Positions 47,840-57,454 of a stretch of 64,000 bases of DNA are shown piece after piece (the first letter of the stretch is position 1; each line of letters starts with the position of its first letter). The stretch lies in NCBI RefSeq assembly GCF_005234135.1, contig NZ_CP039965.1, positions 1,054,001-1,118,000 of the forward strand. Direction: 5' to 3'. Under the pieces are notes generated by a model. That model saw nothing but the letters and a program-made list of their open reading frames with translations. It did no database searches and had not been told where the DNA came from. Source of the DNA: Pseudorhodobacter turbinis (GTDB lineage: Bacteria; Pseudomonadota; Alphaproteobacteria; Rhodobacterales; Rhodobacteraceae). The position numbers and the translations under genes are program-made.

Positions 47840-49486
47840 ATGATGCGGCACGGTGGAAAAATTCTGGTGGATCAACTGGCAGCGCAGGGCGTGACCCGCG
47901 TGTTCTCGGTGCCGGGGGAAAGCTTTCTCGCGGCGCTGGACGGGCTGCATGACAGCGGTATCCAGAATATCGTTTGCCGACAAGAAGGTGGTGCTGCCAT
48001 GATGGCCGAGGCCCACGGCAAGATGACCGGCACCCCCGGCGTGCTTTTTGTCACCCGCGGTCCGGGTGCCACAAATGCCAGCGCGGGCATCCATATCGCC
48101 AAGCAAGACAGCACGCCAATGGTGGTTTTCGTCGGCCAGATTGCGCGCGACCACCGCGACCGCGAAGCCTTTCAAGAGGTGGATTACCGCGCCGTCTTTG
48201 GCCCCTTGGCCAAATGGGCAACCGAAGTCGACCAGATAGAGCGCCTGCCAGAATACATCAGCCATGCGTTCCACCTTGCCACCTCGGGCCGGCCCGGCCC
48301 CGTGGTTCTGGCCCTACCCGAGGATATGCTTTCTGCCATGGCCGAAGTCGCCGATATTCCCGCGCCCGGCCCTCAACCCTTTGCCATCAGCCCCGAACAA
48401 GTCAGTGCCATCACCGATGCGCTGGCCACGGCCAAGCGCCCCCTCGTGCTGGCCGGTGGGCCGAACTGGTCGGCACAGGCCGCCGCCGATCTGGCCCAAT
48501 TCGCAGAAGGCTGGGACTTGCCCGTCGCGGTTTCCTTTCGCCGTCAGGACCGGATCAACAACGATCACCCCAATTTCGTCGGAGATCTGGGCGTCGGCAT
48601 GAACCCCAAGCTGGGCCAGATGCTGACACAGGCCGATACAATTTTGGTGCTTGGCGCGCGGCTGGGCGATACCACAACCGACGGCTATGCGCTGTTGGAC
48701 CCAACCCGCCCCGGCCCCCGCATCCTGCATATCCACCCCGACCCTGCCGAACTTGGCCGCGTTTTCCGCCCCGATCTGGCGATCCCCGTGCGCGCCGATC
48801 AAATGCTGGCGCGACTGGCGCACACCACGGGCAAAGGCACATGGGCCGATTGGACCAAAACCGCGCGGGCCAATTATGAGGCATGGCAAACCCCCGTGGC
48901 GACCCCCGGCGCAGTGAAACTGGAAGAGGTTGTGGCATGGCTATCCACGAACCTGCCAAAAGACAGCATCCTGACCAATGGTGCCGGCAATTATGCGGCG
49001 TTTTTGCACCGCTATTACAGGTTCCGGCAACATGGCACACAGCTTGCGCCGACATCGGGATCGATGGGTTACGGCTTTCCGGCGGCGATTGCCGCATCGT
49101 TGGAAAATCCTGATAAAACCGTGGTGTGCATGGCCGGCGACGGCTGTTTCCAGATGACCTGCAATGAGGCCTCAACTGCCGTGCAGCATGGCGCGAAACC
49201 GATTGTAATTGTCGCCAATAATGGCCGTTATGGCACCATCCGCATGCATCAGGAACGCCACTACCCCGGTCGGCCCTCGGGCACCGATCTGGCCAACCCC
49301 GATTTCGCGGCCCTCGCCCGCGCCTATGGCGGGCATGGCGAAACGGTCACCGATCAGGCCGATTTCCCCGCCGCCTTTGCGCGCGCCCAAGCCGCAAATA
49401 CCCTTGCGATCATAGAGCTGCGGCTGGACCCCGATATGCTGACTCCCGGCCAATCCCTTAGCCAGCTTCAGGGCAAAACCGGTTAG
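47840..49486 (+). CDS. Thiamine diphosphate-dependent enzyme (acetolactate synthase large-subunit-like)
   Basis: 548 residues with three ThDP-enzyme domains: PYR with the activating Glu in VCRQEGGAAMMAEAHGK, a central domain (about 190-330: AKRPLVLAGGPNWSAQAAADL), and PP with the metal/ThDP motif AGDGCFQMTCNE through NNGRYGTIRMH. No small regulatory subunit gene follows, so it is not the usual anabolic ilvB. Related proteins include sulfoacetaldehyde acetyltransferase, oxalyl-CoA decarboxylase and benzoylformate decarboxylase; substrate cannot be chosen. AGGAGG fits the second ATG (47843) better than the first. Stop overlaps the next gene by 4 nt. Confidence 0.85.
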   Translation: MMRHGGKILVDQLAAQGVTRVFSVPGESFLAALDGLHDSGIQNIVCRQEGGAAMMAEAHGKMTGTPGVLFVTRGPGATNASAGIHIAKQDSTPMVVFVGQIARDHRDREAFQEVDYRAVFGPLAKWATEVDQIERLPEYISHAFHLATSGRPGPVVLALPEDMLSAMAEVADIPAPGPQPFAISPEQVSAITDALATAKRPLVLAGGPNWSAQAAADLAQFAEGWDLPVAVSFRRQDRINNDHPNFVGDLGVGMNPKLGQMLTQADTILVLGARLGDTTTDGYALLDPTRPGPRILHIHPDPAELGRVFRPDLAIPVRADQMLARLAHTTGKGTWADWTKTARANYEAWQTPVATPGAVKLEEVVAWLSTNLPKDSILTNGAGNYAAFLHRYYRFRQHGTQLAPTSGSMGYGFPAAIAASLENPDKTVVCMAGDGCFQMTCNEASTAVQHGAKPIVIVANNGRYGTIRMHQERHYPGRPSGTDLANPDFAALARAYGGHGETVTDQADFPAAFARAQAANTLAIIELRLDPDMLTPGQSLSQLQGKTG

Positions 49487-51429
49487 CGCCCCGTCAATTC
49501 CGATTTGACGTTCACCACCCCTGCCGCACCGCGCAGACGCGCGCGGTAAATCACCAGCGATTCCACGACGCGCATCACATAGGTGCGCGTCTCGGCATAG
49601 GGGATGGTTTCGACCCAATCGACAATATCCACATCCGGATGCCGCGGGTCGCCAAACTCGGTGATCCAGCTGCGCGGTCGGCCCGGCCCGGCGTTATAGC
49701 CCGAAGCGATCAGCGCCACTGCCGGCCCGAATTCCTCAACCAATTGCGAAAGATAGCCCGCCCCAAGCCGCACATTATAGGCTGGATCCGATGTCAGATT
49801 ACCCAAAGCATAAACCTGCCCCAGCTTGGCAGCCATCAGCTTAGCGGTGCCGGGCATCACCTGCATCAAGCCACGCGCGCCGGCGGGGCTGATGACCACG
49901 GCGTTAAACTCACTTTCCCGCCGCGCAATGGACAGCGCCAGCGCGCGGCTGACGGGCAGCCCGTCCGGCACCATATCCACCACCGGAAAATAGGCACGCG
50001 GCAGGATGATCCCGCGTGCTGCCGCCTGCTTGCCAATCAAGACCGCTATATGCGGCTGGCCCATTTGCAAGGCCGCATCGGCAAGCTGATCCAGCGCCTG
50101 CGGCCCCAGCCCCTCGGCCAGATGCAGCATGAACCGTTTGGCTAGATCCAGATCGCCGGCCGCCAGCAACAGCCTTGCCGCCTCTAGGACCGAAGATTTG
50201 GCAAAATCGGCCCCCCGCCAATCGGCGGGCCGCGCATCCGACAAAAGCGCCGCGTCCAACGTCAGGCCCAGATGTTCCGCCGAAAGCAGACCGTAATAAG
50301 CGGTTTGATGCTGCGCGCCGGCCTCAAAGGCCACACGGGCGGCGGCGAAATTGCCCAAGGTTTCCTCGGCGCGGCCTTCCCAGTAATGCGCGCGCGACAG
50401 GCTGATGGGGGTGCTGACGCCTTGTTTCAAATGCTGGAAATGACCGCGTGCCGTGGCCGCATCCCCCAGCTTGCGCAGCGCGATAAAGCCGGCCAGAAAC
50501 TCCAGATCAGCATAGTCGCCACCCTCGGCCAGATGATGGTTTGCGGCGGCGCGATAGGCATCGGCAAACCGGCCTGATTGCATCAATTCGCGCACCAACC
50601 AGATGCGCCGCGCCGCCCAAGCCTCGGGCCGACCAAGGGCGGCGGCTGAGGCCGAACGCGCAAACAGCAATTCCAACGCGCGATCCTCCAGTCCGGCCCG
50701 CATCCGCCAGACAAACCGTTCATAGGCGAGGCCCGGATCATTGGCCTGTGCTGCGGGCACGGCATCGATCAGCGCATTCACACCCTCGGCCTGACTGCGC
50801 AAAGCAATGCGGGCGCGCCCCAAGGCCTGCCAACCACCCGAGACAAGCGGGAGCATCCGCGCGGCCTCATCCTCTCGACCGTCCCACAGAAGGGCGTCGA
50901 GGCGGGCGTTATGCGCCCCCCCCAAGGCCGGCCCCTGCAAGGAAAGCATCTGCGCCTGTTCCTCTGCATCAAAGCGCAAATTGACCCAAGCAGTCCGTGC
51001 CACCGCCGCTGCGTCCTCGCTTTGCCCCGCAGCCGATAGGGCGCGCACCAAGGCCAGCGCCCCTTCGGCAGTAGAGGGTTGCCGTGTCTGGAAATAAGCC
51101 ATCACACGTGACGGGGTGGTGGAACGGGCAACCGCCTCCTCTCCCTTTTGGTGCAGCCATGGCAAGCCGGGCCAATCGGGACGGCGGGCCAAAAACGCCT
51201 CGTAATCGCCCAAATACCCTTCGCCTGCGCGCAGACGTTGCCATTCGACAATATCATACGCAACACCCTGTGGTGCCAGTGCCAGCGCCTTGTCCCAATC
51301 GCGCGATTCGGCGGCGGAAAGGGCCGCGCGCAAATCGCCCTGCGCCAGCGCGGGCAAGGCGAAACAAAGCGCAAGAAGTGGCACAGCCAAAGCACGAAGG
51401 GCGAAGCGGGGGGCGAAATGTGTTTTCAT
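49483..51429 (-). CDS. Soluble lytic murein transglycosylase (SLT70-like)
   Basis: 648 residues from ATG at 51429. Signal peptide KTHFAPRFALRALAVPLLAL ends near LPALAQ; a long helical superhelix (about 30-480) forms the ring-shaped U domain; the C-terminal SLT domain has the catalytic Glu in LSIARRESEFNAVVISPAGA, with ARGLMQVMPGTAKLMA and YNAGPGRPRSWITEFGDPRH. It degrades murein glycan strands from the periplasm. The frame continues upstream to 51891 but that part antisense-overlaps dapA. Confidence 0.92.
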   Translation of the reverse strand: MKTHFAPRFALRALAVPLLALCFALPALAQGDLRAALSAAESRDWDKALALAPQGVAYDIVEWQRLRAGEGYLGDYEAFLARRPDWPGLPWLHQKGEEAVARSTTPSRVMAYFQTRQPSTAEGALALVRALSAAGQSEDAAAVARTAWVNLRFDAEEQAQMLSLQGPALGGAHNARLDALLWDGREDEAARMLPLVSGGWQALGRARIALRSQAEGVNALIDAVPAAQANDPGLAYERFVWRMRAGLEDRALELLFARSASAAALGRPEAWAARRIWLVRELMQSGRFADAYRAAANHHLAEGGDYADLEFLAGFIALRKLGDAATARGHFQHLKQGVSTPISLSRAHYWEGRAEETLGNFAAARVAFEAGAQHQTAYYGLLSAEHLGLTLDAALLSDARPADWRGADFAKSSVLEAARLLLAAGDLDLAKRFMLHLAEGLGPQALDQLADAALQMGQPHIAVLIGKQAAARGIILPRAYFPVVDMVPDGLPVSRALALSIARRESEFNAVVISPAGARGLMQVMPGTAKLMAAKLGQVYALGNLTSDPAYNVRLGAGYLSQLVEEFGPAVALIASGYNAGPGRPRSWITEFGDPRHPDVDIVDWVETIPYAETRTYVMRVVESLVIYRARLRGAAGVVNVKSELTGR

Positions 51430-51583
51430 AGCGCGCAAAATGCCATTGCGGCCAAAGGGACGCAACTCACATCGCCGCGTGCGCGCATATTTCGTCCCCC
51501 GCTTGGCAAGCCGCGAACATGACGCTAGGAAGGCGTGAAAACCAACGGGGTTGAATCGCCCCCACCAAGAGGAGAAGTGTACC

Positions 51584-52459
51584 ATGTTCAAAGGGTCAAT
51601 GCCTGCCCTGGTCACGCCGTTGAAGGACGGCAAAGTGGACTTGGATACGCTTAAGAAACTGGTGGAGTGGCATATAGCCGAGGGTAGCCACGGCCTCGTG
51701 CCAGTTGGCACCACAGGCGAAAGCCCAACACTGAGCCATGCCGAACATGGGCTAGTGATCGCAGAAGTCGTAAAAGCCGCAGCGGGCCGTATTCCGGTTA
51801 TTGCGGGTACCGGTTCCAACAACACCGCCGAGGGGATCGAATTGATCCGCCATGCGCAAAGCGTGGGGGCCGATGCCGCGCTGGTGGTCACACCCTATTA
51901 CAATAAGCCAAGTCAGGCCGGCCTGATCGCGCATTTCACCGCGATCCATGATTGCTGCACGCTGCCGATCATTATCTATAATATTCCGGGCCGCTCTGCC
52001 GTGGATATGACACCCGCCACCATGGGAGAGCTGGCAAAGCTGCCACGAATTATCGGCGTCAAGGATGCCACCGGCGATCTGTCGCGCGTCCCGAAACAAC
52101 GCATCACCTGCGGCAAGGACTTCGTCCAGCTTTCGGGTGAGGATGCCACCGCCCTTGGCTATAACGCCCATGGCGGTGTTGGCTGCATTTCGGTGACCGC
52201 CAATGTGGCCCCCCGTCTTTGCGCCGATTTCCAGAATGCCACGCTGGCCGGCGATTACGCCAAAGCCTTGGAAATCCAAGACCGGCTGATGCCCCTGCAT
52301 GAGGCGATGTTCCTGGAGCCGGGGCTGGTCGGTGCGAAATACGGGCTTTCGGTTTTGGGGCGCTGCTCGGAAGAGGTGCGCTTGCCACTGGTCGGGTTGA
52401 CCGATGGCGCAAAGGCCAAGATCGAAGACGCGATGCGCTTTGCCGGGCTGATCAACTAA
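51584..52459 (+). CDS. dapA: 4-hydroxy-tetrahydrodipicolinate synthase
   Basis: 291 residues from ATG at 51584 (AAGAGGAG upstream). GTTGES at 42-47, catalytic Tyr132 in IIIYNIPGR, and Schiff-base Lys160 in [13 protein letters not shown] are all in place. It condenses pyruvate with aspartate semialdehyde in lysine/diaminopimelate synthesis. Divergent from the SLT transglycosylase gene with 154 bp between, linking murein precursor supply with murein turnover by position only. Confidence 0.95.
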   Translation: MFKGSMPALVTPLKDGKVDLDTLKKLVEWHIAEGSHGLVPVGTTGESPTLSHAEHGLVIAEVVKAAAGRIPVIAGTGSNNTAEGIELIRHAQSVGADAALVVTPYYNKPSQAGLIAHFTAIHDCCTLPIIIYNIPGRSAVDMTPATMGELAKLPRIIGVKDATGDLSRVPKQRITCGKDFVQLSGEDATALGYNAHGGVGCISVTANVAPRLCADFQNATLAGDYAKALEIQDRLMPLHEAMFLEPGLVGAKYGLSVLGRCSEEVRLPLVGLTDGAKAKIEDAMRFAGLIN

Positions 52460-52468
52460 ACGCCTACC

Positions 52469-52504
52469 CCCAAGCCCGCGCCGCATTTCCGCGACGGGCT
52501 TGGG
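52469..52504 (+). terminator. Possible hairpin terminator after dapA
   Basis: A 10-bp stem, CCCAAGCCCG (52469-52478) with CGGGCTTGGG (52495-52504), lies 10 bp beyond the dapA stop. No T run follows, so it may act as an RNA-stabilising hairpin rather than an intrinsic terminator. Confidence 0.4.
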
Positions 52505-52668
52505 CCATTGGAAACCCTGTAGAAACAATGGCCTGACACCCAAGCCTTCCCTTGCGGAAATTGCCTGAATAGAGAGCAATCTTATTCTTGCAATCCGGCT
52601 GTTTTGCTGCAAACTTTGGCATAGTAAAAAAAGCGGGTATTGCCCGTTATCGTAATGAGGGAAGCCCA

Positions 52669-53622
52669 ATGAACATCAGTAAACGCAGTTTCGTCGCCGG
52701 CCTTGCATTGCTTGCCGTGGCCAATACGCCCGCCTTTGCACAAGATTATCCCAGCAAATCCATTGAAATCATCGTACCTTCCAGCGCCGGCGGTTCCACC
52801 GACACCACCGCGCGCATTTTTGCCGAAGTGGCAGAAAGCAAATACGAAGGCTTTAAATTCGTCATCAACAATATCAACGGCTCTGGCGGCCAAAAGGGCT
52901 TTGAGGCAATCGCACGCGCCGATGCTGATGGCTATACAATGGGCCTCGTCTTCACCCCTCAGCTGGTGGCCCATGTCGCCGCTGGCCGCGCAAGCTACAC
53001 CCTCGACAGCTTTCACATCATTGGCAACACCGCCGATGATCCGGAAATTGTCGTTGTTCCAAAAGACAGCGCCATCAAATCCTTGGCTGATCTGGCAGAG
53101 GCCGGCAAGGGTGGCGATCTGACCGTTGCTGTAAACGGCATCGGCTCGGATGACTTTTTGGCCGCCAAAGCCTTTGAAAAACTGGCCGGCGTGACCTTCA
53201 ACCTGCTGCCGACCAAAGGTTCCACCGAACAAAAAGCCGCCATTTTGGGTGGCCATGTCGATGCGTCCTTTATGAACTTGTCGCAAATGGAAGCGCAGCA
53301 TAAGGCCGGTGATGCGACGATCATTTCTATCCTGACCGACACGCGCAACGATCTGGTGCCAGAAGTGGAAACCGGCGTTGAGGGCGGCTATGACGTGCAA
53401 ATGCGTGCGACGCGCGGTTTTGTAACCCCCGCTGGTGTCCCCGCCGAGATTCAGGCCCAATTGGACGGCATCTTTGCCGATGTGATGGCAGACCCGGCCT
53501 TCCAGGAAAAAGCCAAGGCAAGCTCAATCTATCTGTTGAACATGAACAGTGCCGATTACACCGCTTACCTGCAAAAGCTTCAGGCTGAGACTCAAGAAGT
53601 CTTTGACGCGGCGCCCTGGTAA
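52669..53622 (+). CDS. tctC: Tripartite tricarboxylate transporter substrate-binding protein (TctC/Bug family)
   Basis: 317 residues. Signal peptide (MNISKRSFVAGLALLAVANT, cleavage after AFA). The mature part begins QDYPSKSIEIIVPSSAGGSTDTTAR, the hallmark start of Bug/TctC proteins, with later ILGGHVDASFMNLSQ. It captures a carboxylate (citrate-like or other organic acid) in the periplasm and hands it to TctAB, encoded directly downstream. Its TAA overlaps the next ATG (TAATG). Ligand not determinable. Confidence 0.92.
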   Translation: MNISKRSFVAGLALLAVANTPAFAQDYPSKSIEIIVPSSAGGSTDTTARIFAEVAESKYEGFKFVINNINGSGGQKGFEAIARADADGYTMGLVFTPQLVAHVAAGRASYTLDSFHIIGNTADDPEIVVVPKDSAIKSLADLAEAGKGGDLTVAVNGIGSDDFLAAKAFEKLAGVTFNLLPTKGSTEQKAAILGGHVDASFMNLSQMEAQHKAGDATIISILTDTRNDLVPEVETGVEGGYDVQMRATRGFVTPAGVPAEIQAQLDGIFADVMADPAFQEKAKASSIYLLNMNSADYTAYLQKLQAETQEVFDAAPW

Positions 53623-54068
53623 TGACCCGCGAAACTCTTGACCGTCTTGTCCTTGGCGGTTTCATCGTTCTGGCCGTGCTGCTTTATATCAGCACGGCCA
53701 GTTACACTGGTATTGCCCAGAAAACCTCGGCGGTTTACGTGCGGTTTCTGGCGATTTCCTTTGGCGGGCTAAGTGCGGTTCAGTTGCTGTTCTCGCTGCG
53801 CGCCGCTGCAAGCGATGAGCCGCTGGACCTCTTTGGCCGTGCAGCCCGGTTTTTCGGGCTTGTCGCCGCGTTGATCCTGTTTGCAGTGTCATTTGAAAGC
53901 CTTGGCTTCTTCATTCCGGCCGCAGTCTTTATTCCGGCTGTTGCCTGGATGCTCGGCTACCGCAATCCGGTCGTGATCGGGCTTTCAACCGGTGCCGTCT
54001 TGCTGGGCGTTTACCTGATCTTTATCCGCGTGCTTTCGGTCAACCTGCCCGGCCCTGCGTTTTTCTAA
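53622..54068 (+). CDS. tctB: Tripartite tricarboxylate transporter, small membrane subunit (TctB)
   Basis: 148 residues with four hydrophobic segments, at about 9-25, 43-62, 80-103 and 106-140, as in TctB. It overlaps tctC by 1 nt and precedes tctA by 9 bp, so the three genes form one operon. The subunit completes the membrane unit of the transporter. Confidence 0.9.
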   Translation: MTRETLDRLVLGGFIVLAVLLYISTASYTGIAQKTSAVYVRFLAISFGGLSAVQLLFSLRAAASDEPLDLFGRAARFFGLVAALILFAVSFESLGFFIPAAVFIPAVAWMLGYRNPVVIGLSTGAVLLGVYLIFIRVLSVNLPGPAFF

Positions 54069-54077
54069 GGTTTTTCA

Positions 54078-55562
54078 ATGGAATATCTAGCGATCGTCTT
54101 CACGCCCGAGGCCCTTATGTCGATTATTATCGGCACGGTTGCCGGCGTCGTTATCGGCGCCATGCCAGGCCTTACCGCGACAATGGCCGTCGGGCTTTTG
54201 GTGCCCTTTACCTACACGATGGACCCGGTCATGGGCTTGATGCTGCTTGGCGGGATTTATGCCGGTGCGATGTATGGCGGGTCAATTCCCGCCATTTTGC
54301 TGAACACACCGGGCACCCCCGCCGCCGTAGCAACCGCCATCGAAGGCTACCCGATGAGCAAGCAAGGCAGAGGCATGCTTGCCCTGAAAATCTCGGTGGT
54401 TGCATCCTTCATGGGGGGGATGTTCTCGGTCCTGATTTTGCTTATGTTTGCGCCCTTTCTTGCCGCGCAGGCCCTGCATTTCGGCCCTGCCGAGACGTTC
54501 TTGCTGGCCTTGATGGGCCTCGCGGGGATCGTTTCTATCGCGGATGAGGATACATCGCTTCTTAAATCCCTGCTTGCCGGGGTTTTGGGCATGATGATTG
54601 CCATCATCGGCACCGACGCGATGTCGGGCAGCCTGCGCTATACCATGGGGTCCATCAACCTGATCGACGGGATCGACTTTATGCCCGCGTTGATCGGCCT
54701 GTTTTCCATGATCCAGATGTTAGAGATCGCGGGCCAGCGGCACAGCACACAGATCGACGCCTCGGTCTTGAAACAGTCCCAGAAATCAGAGGCAATGCCC
54801 AAAGGGATCACCAAATATATGGCGCTCGGCTCCGGCACAGGGACTGTTGTCGGCATCTTGCCGGGGGAAGGCGCGACAATTGCGGCGTTCCTATCCTATA
54901 ACTTTGCCAAACGGCTGTCCAAAGCCAAGCACATGTTCGGCAAAGGCGCCCCTGAGGGCATTGCCGCCGCCGAGGCCGGCAATAACGGCTGTGTCGGCGG
55001 ATCGTTGGTACCCACCCTGACCTTGGGGATTCCGGGAAACTCGGTTGCGGCGGCGTTGATGGGGGCGTTCATCATCCATGGTATGATCCCCGGGCCAGAC
55101 TTGTTTGCCGTCCATGCCGACAAGACCTATCCGTTCATCTACTCGCTGTTCATCGCCAATATCGTGTTCTTGGTCGTCGGGATCAGCGTGGCACCCTATC
55201 TGGCCCGCATCGCCCTTATTCCACCGGCGATTATGGTGCCCGTGATCAGCGCCTTTGCGATCCTCGGGTCTTATTCGCTGCATCAATCGGTGTTTGACGT
55301 TTATCTGATGATCGGATTTGCCTTTTTCGGCCTGATCCTGAAGAAAATCGGCTACTCACTAGAGGCCCTCATCCTCGGCCTTATCTTGGGGCCCATTGCA
55401 GAGCATGGCTTCTCGCAGGGTATGATTATCGGCAAAGGCTCCCCTTGGATCTTCTTTGCCAGCCCGATTGCCAAAGTGATGTGGGTCGTCATTGCGTTGC
55501 TGCTACTGCCACCACTTCTGGCCCATGCGAAACGCATCCTGAAAGCCCGATCGGCTAACTAA
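54078..55562 (+). CDS. tctA: Tripartite tricarboxylate transporter, large permease subunit (TctA)
   Basis: 494 residues with about 11-12 membrane helices. Family motifs: GVVIGAMPGLTATMAVGLLVPFTY, MYGGSIPAILLNTPGTPAA, then ILPGEGATIAAFLSYNFAKRLSK and GNNGCVGGSLVPTLTLGIPGN. The internal repeat of the P-G-x-x-A/P-x-x-A pattern in each half is typical. It moves the carboxylate using the ion gradient. A strong terminator closes the operon. No TctDE-type regulatory genes are adjacent. Confidence 0.95.
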   Translation: MEYLAIVFTPEALMSIIIGTVAGVVIGAMPGLTATMAVGLLVPFTYTMDPVMGLMLLGGIYAGAMYGGSIPAILLNTPGTPAAVATAIEGYPMSKQGRGMLALKISVVASFMGGMFSVLILLMFAPFLAAQALHFGPAETFLLALMGLAGIVSIADEDTSLLKSLLAGVLGMMIAIIGTDAMSGSLRYTMGSINLIDGIDFMPALIGLFSMIQMLEIAGQRHSTQIDASVLKQSQKSEAMPKGITKYMALGSGTGTVVGILPGEGATIAAFLSYNFAKRLSKAKHMFGKGAPEGIAAAEAGNNGCVGGSLVPTLTLGIPGNSVAAALMGAFIIHGMIPGPDLFAVHADKTYPFIYSLFIANIVFLVVGISVAPYLARIALIPPAIMVPVISAFAILGSYSLHQSVFDVYLMIGFAFFGLILKKIGYSLEALILGLILGPIAEHGFSQGMIIGKGSPWIFFASPIAKVMWVVIALLLLPPLLAHAKRILKARSAN

Positions 55563-55574
55563 GAACCGTTCCCC

Positions 55575-55617
55575 CCTCCCCCGGTTTCAGAATTCTGGAA
55601 CCGGGGGAGGTTTTTTT
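55575..55617 (+). terminator. Rho-independent terminator of the tctCBA operon
   Basis: A 12-bp stem, CCTCCCCCGGTT (55575-55586) with AACCGGGGGAGG (55599-55610), has a second small stem (CAG/CTG) in its loop and is followed by seven T residues (55611-55617). It lies 13 bp after the tctA stop. Confidence 0.92.
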
Positions 55618-55641
55618 CACATCATCTCCAGCAAATCACCC

Positions 55642-57294
55642 TTATTGTGCAGCGATGCGATAGGGTCCTTGCGGTATTTCCTTTGGCGCAAAGCTGTCAG
55701 CCGCAGCCCTGCCCCAACGTCCATGCCATTCGCTCAGGTCAGGATGCTCATCCTTGGCCAGCAAAAAGCCTTCCGGCAGATAGGCATAAACCTCATTGCC
55801 ATCCCGAAATGCGCTGTCTGTTTGGCGAAACATCAGGTGATAGGGCAAAAAGTCATTCGGACGATCCAATCCCGCAGCGCCAGCAATTTCAGCCAGTGCC
55901 TTCAACGTATTGGCATGGAACCGCGCCACGCGTATGCCTTTATCATCAGGATCCAGCGCGCGCTGGCGCAGCCCGTCTTGCGTTGCAATGCCCACCGGAC
56001 ATTTGTTGGTATGGCACGCCTGCGCCTGAATACAGCCAAGCGCGAACATGAAGCCGCGGGCAGAGTTGCACCAATCCGCCCCCAGCGCCAAAGCCCGTGC
56101 AATATCAAAGGCGGTGACGATTTTACCCGCCGCACCAATCTTGATCTCACCGCGCAAACCGGCCCCCCGCAGAGTATTATGGACGAAATGTAGCCCCTCC
56201 AGCATCGGCATCCCGACCCGGTTGGCAAATTCCAGCGGAGCGGAGCCTGTACCGCCTTCTTTACCGTCTACAACGATGAAATCAGGGTGAATTCCGGTTT
56301 CCAACATGGCCTTCACCATGCACATAAACTCTCGCCGGTGGCCGATACACAGCTTCAAACCAACAGGCTTGCCGCCCGAAAGATCCCGCAAACGCTGAAT
56401 AAAATCCATCAGCCCAAGCGGGGTTGAAAACTCACTATGCGCCGCCGGAGAGACACAATCCACGCCCATCGGAATGCCGCGTGTTTCGGCGATTTCAGCA
56501 CTGATCTTGGAGGCGGGCAACATCCCGCCATGCCCCGGCTTTGCGCCTTGGCTCAGCTTGATCTCAATCATCTTGATATGCGGATCAACAGCCTGCACCG
56601 CGAATTTTTCGGGGTCAAAGCGCCCCTCGCTGTCACGGCACCCGAAATAACCCGATGCGACCTGAAAAATCATATCGCCGCCCTGACGGTGATGGCTGCT
56701 GATCCCGCCCTCGCCGGTGTCATGCGCGAAACCGCCCAATTTGGCGCCGGTATTCAGTGCTTTGATCGCATTGGCCGAAAGTGCGCCAAAACTCATGGCC
56801 GAAATATTGTAGATCGAAGCATTATAGGGATGTAGACACTGCTTCCCGCCGATCTGCACACGGAAATCACTGTCAGTGATATGTTTGGGCACAACCGAGT
56901 GGGTGACCCAAGCATAACCCGATTCATAAACGCGCTCCGAGGTGCCAAAGGGTTTCTTATCCTCAACCCCTTTCGCGCGCTGATACACTAGACTGCGGGT
57001 TTCGCGGCTAAACGGTTCCTCATCGCGGTCACTTTCCAAAAGATACTGGCGAATCTCGGGACGAATCGCCTCCATTAAATAGCGAATGTGACCAATAATC
57101 GGATAATTCCGCAGAACGGCGTGGCGTGCTTGGCGAACATCCCGAATGCCCAAGGCAAAAAACGCCGCAGAAATCACGAAAAACAAGATAAACCAGCCCG
57201 AACCGGTCGCAACCGCCCCTATGCCGCAGAAAATTGTCGCAATAAGCGCCACAGCAAGCATGCCATAACGTTGTTGGAAGTAAATCGAGCGCAT
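55642..57294 (-). CDS. FMN-binding glutamate synthase-family protein with N-terminal membrane segments
   Basis: 550 residues from ATG at 57294 (GAGGGGG upstream). Two N-terminal hydrophobic helices lie at about 10-48 (MLAVALIATIFCGIGAVATG, then WFILFFVISAAFFALGI). The rest matches the FMN/substrate domain of glutamate synthase: MSFGALSANAIKALNTGAKLGGFAHDTGEGGIS, QGAKPGHGGMLPASKIS, FIVVDGKEGGTGSAPLEF, and the Fe-S cysteines in ALGCIQAQACHTNKCPVGIA. The glutaminase domain is absent, so it is not a complete GltB; electron donor and substrate are unknown. It is the last chromosomal-looking gene before the replication module. Confidence 0.88.
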   Translation of the reverse strand: MRSIYFQQRYGMLAVALIATIFCGIGAVATGSGWFILFFVISAAFFALGIRDVRQARHAVLRNYPIIGHIRYLMEAIRPEIRQYLLESDRDEEPFSRETRSLVYQRAKGVEDKKPFGTSERVYESGYAWVTHSVVPKHITDSDFRVQIGGKQCLHPYNASIYNISAMSFGALSANAIKALNTGAKLGGFAHDTGEGGISSHHRQGGDMIFQVASGYFGCRDSEGRFDPEKFAVQAVDPHIKMIEIKLSQGAKPGHGGMLPASKISAEIAETRGIPMGVDCVSPAAHSEFSTPLGLMDFIQRLRDLSGGKPVGLKLCIGHRREFMCMVKAMLETGIHPDFIVVDGKEGGTGSAPLEFANRVGMPMLEGLHFVHNTLRGAGLRGEIKIGAAGKIVTAFDIARALALGADWCNSARGFMFALGCIQAQACHTNKCPVGIATQDGLRQRALDPDDKGIRVARFHANTLKALAEIAGAAGLDRPNDFLPYHLMFRQTDSAFRDGNEVYAYLPEGFLLAKDEHPDLSEWHGRWGRAAADSFAPKEIPQGPYRIAAQ

Positions 57295-57454
57295 CAGAGC
57301 CCCCCTCGACAGTTTCAAACCGAAGCAAATCGCGGGACGAAGCCGACCGATCCACTATAGGACTTTCTATTCCGAAGCCGTCACGAAGAGGTTAAACCTG
57401 TCCGAGTCAGCGACCACTAGCCATATCACCCTCACCCCTTTGGCGCAAACGGGC

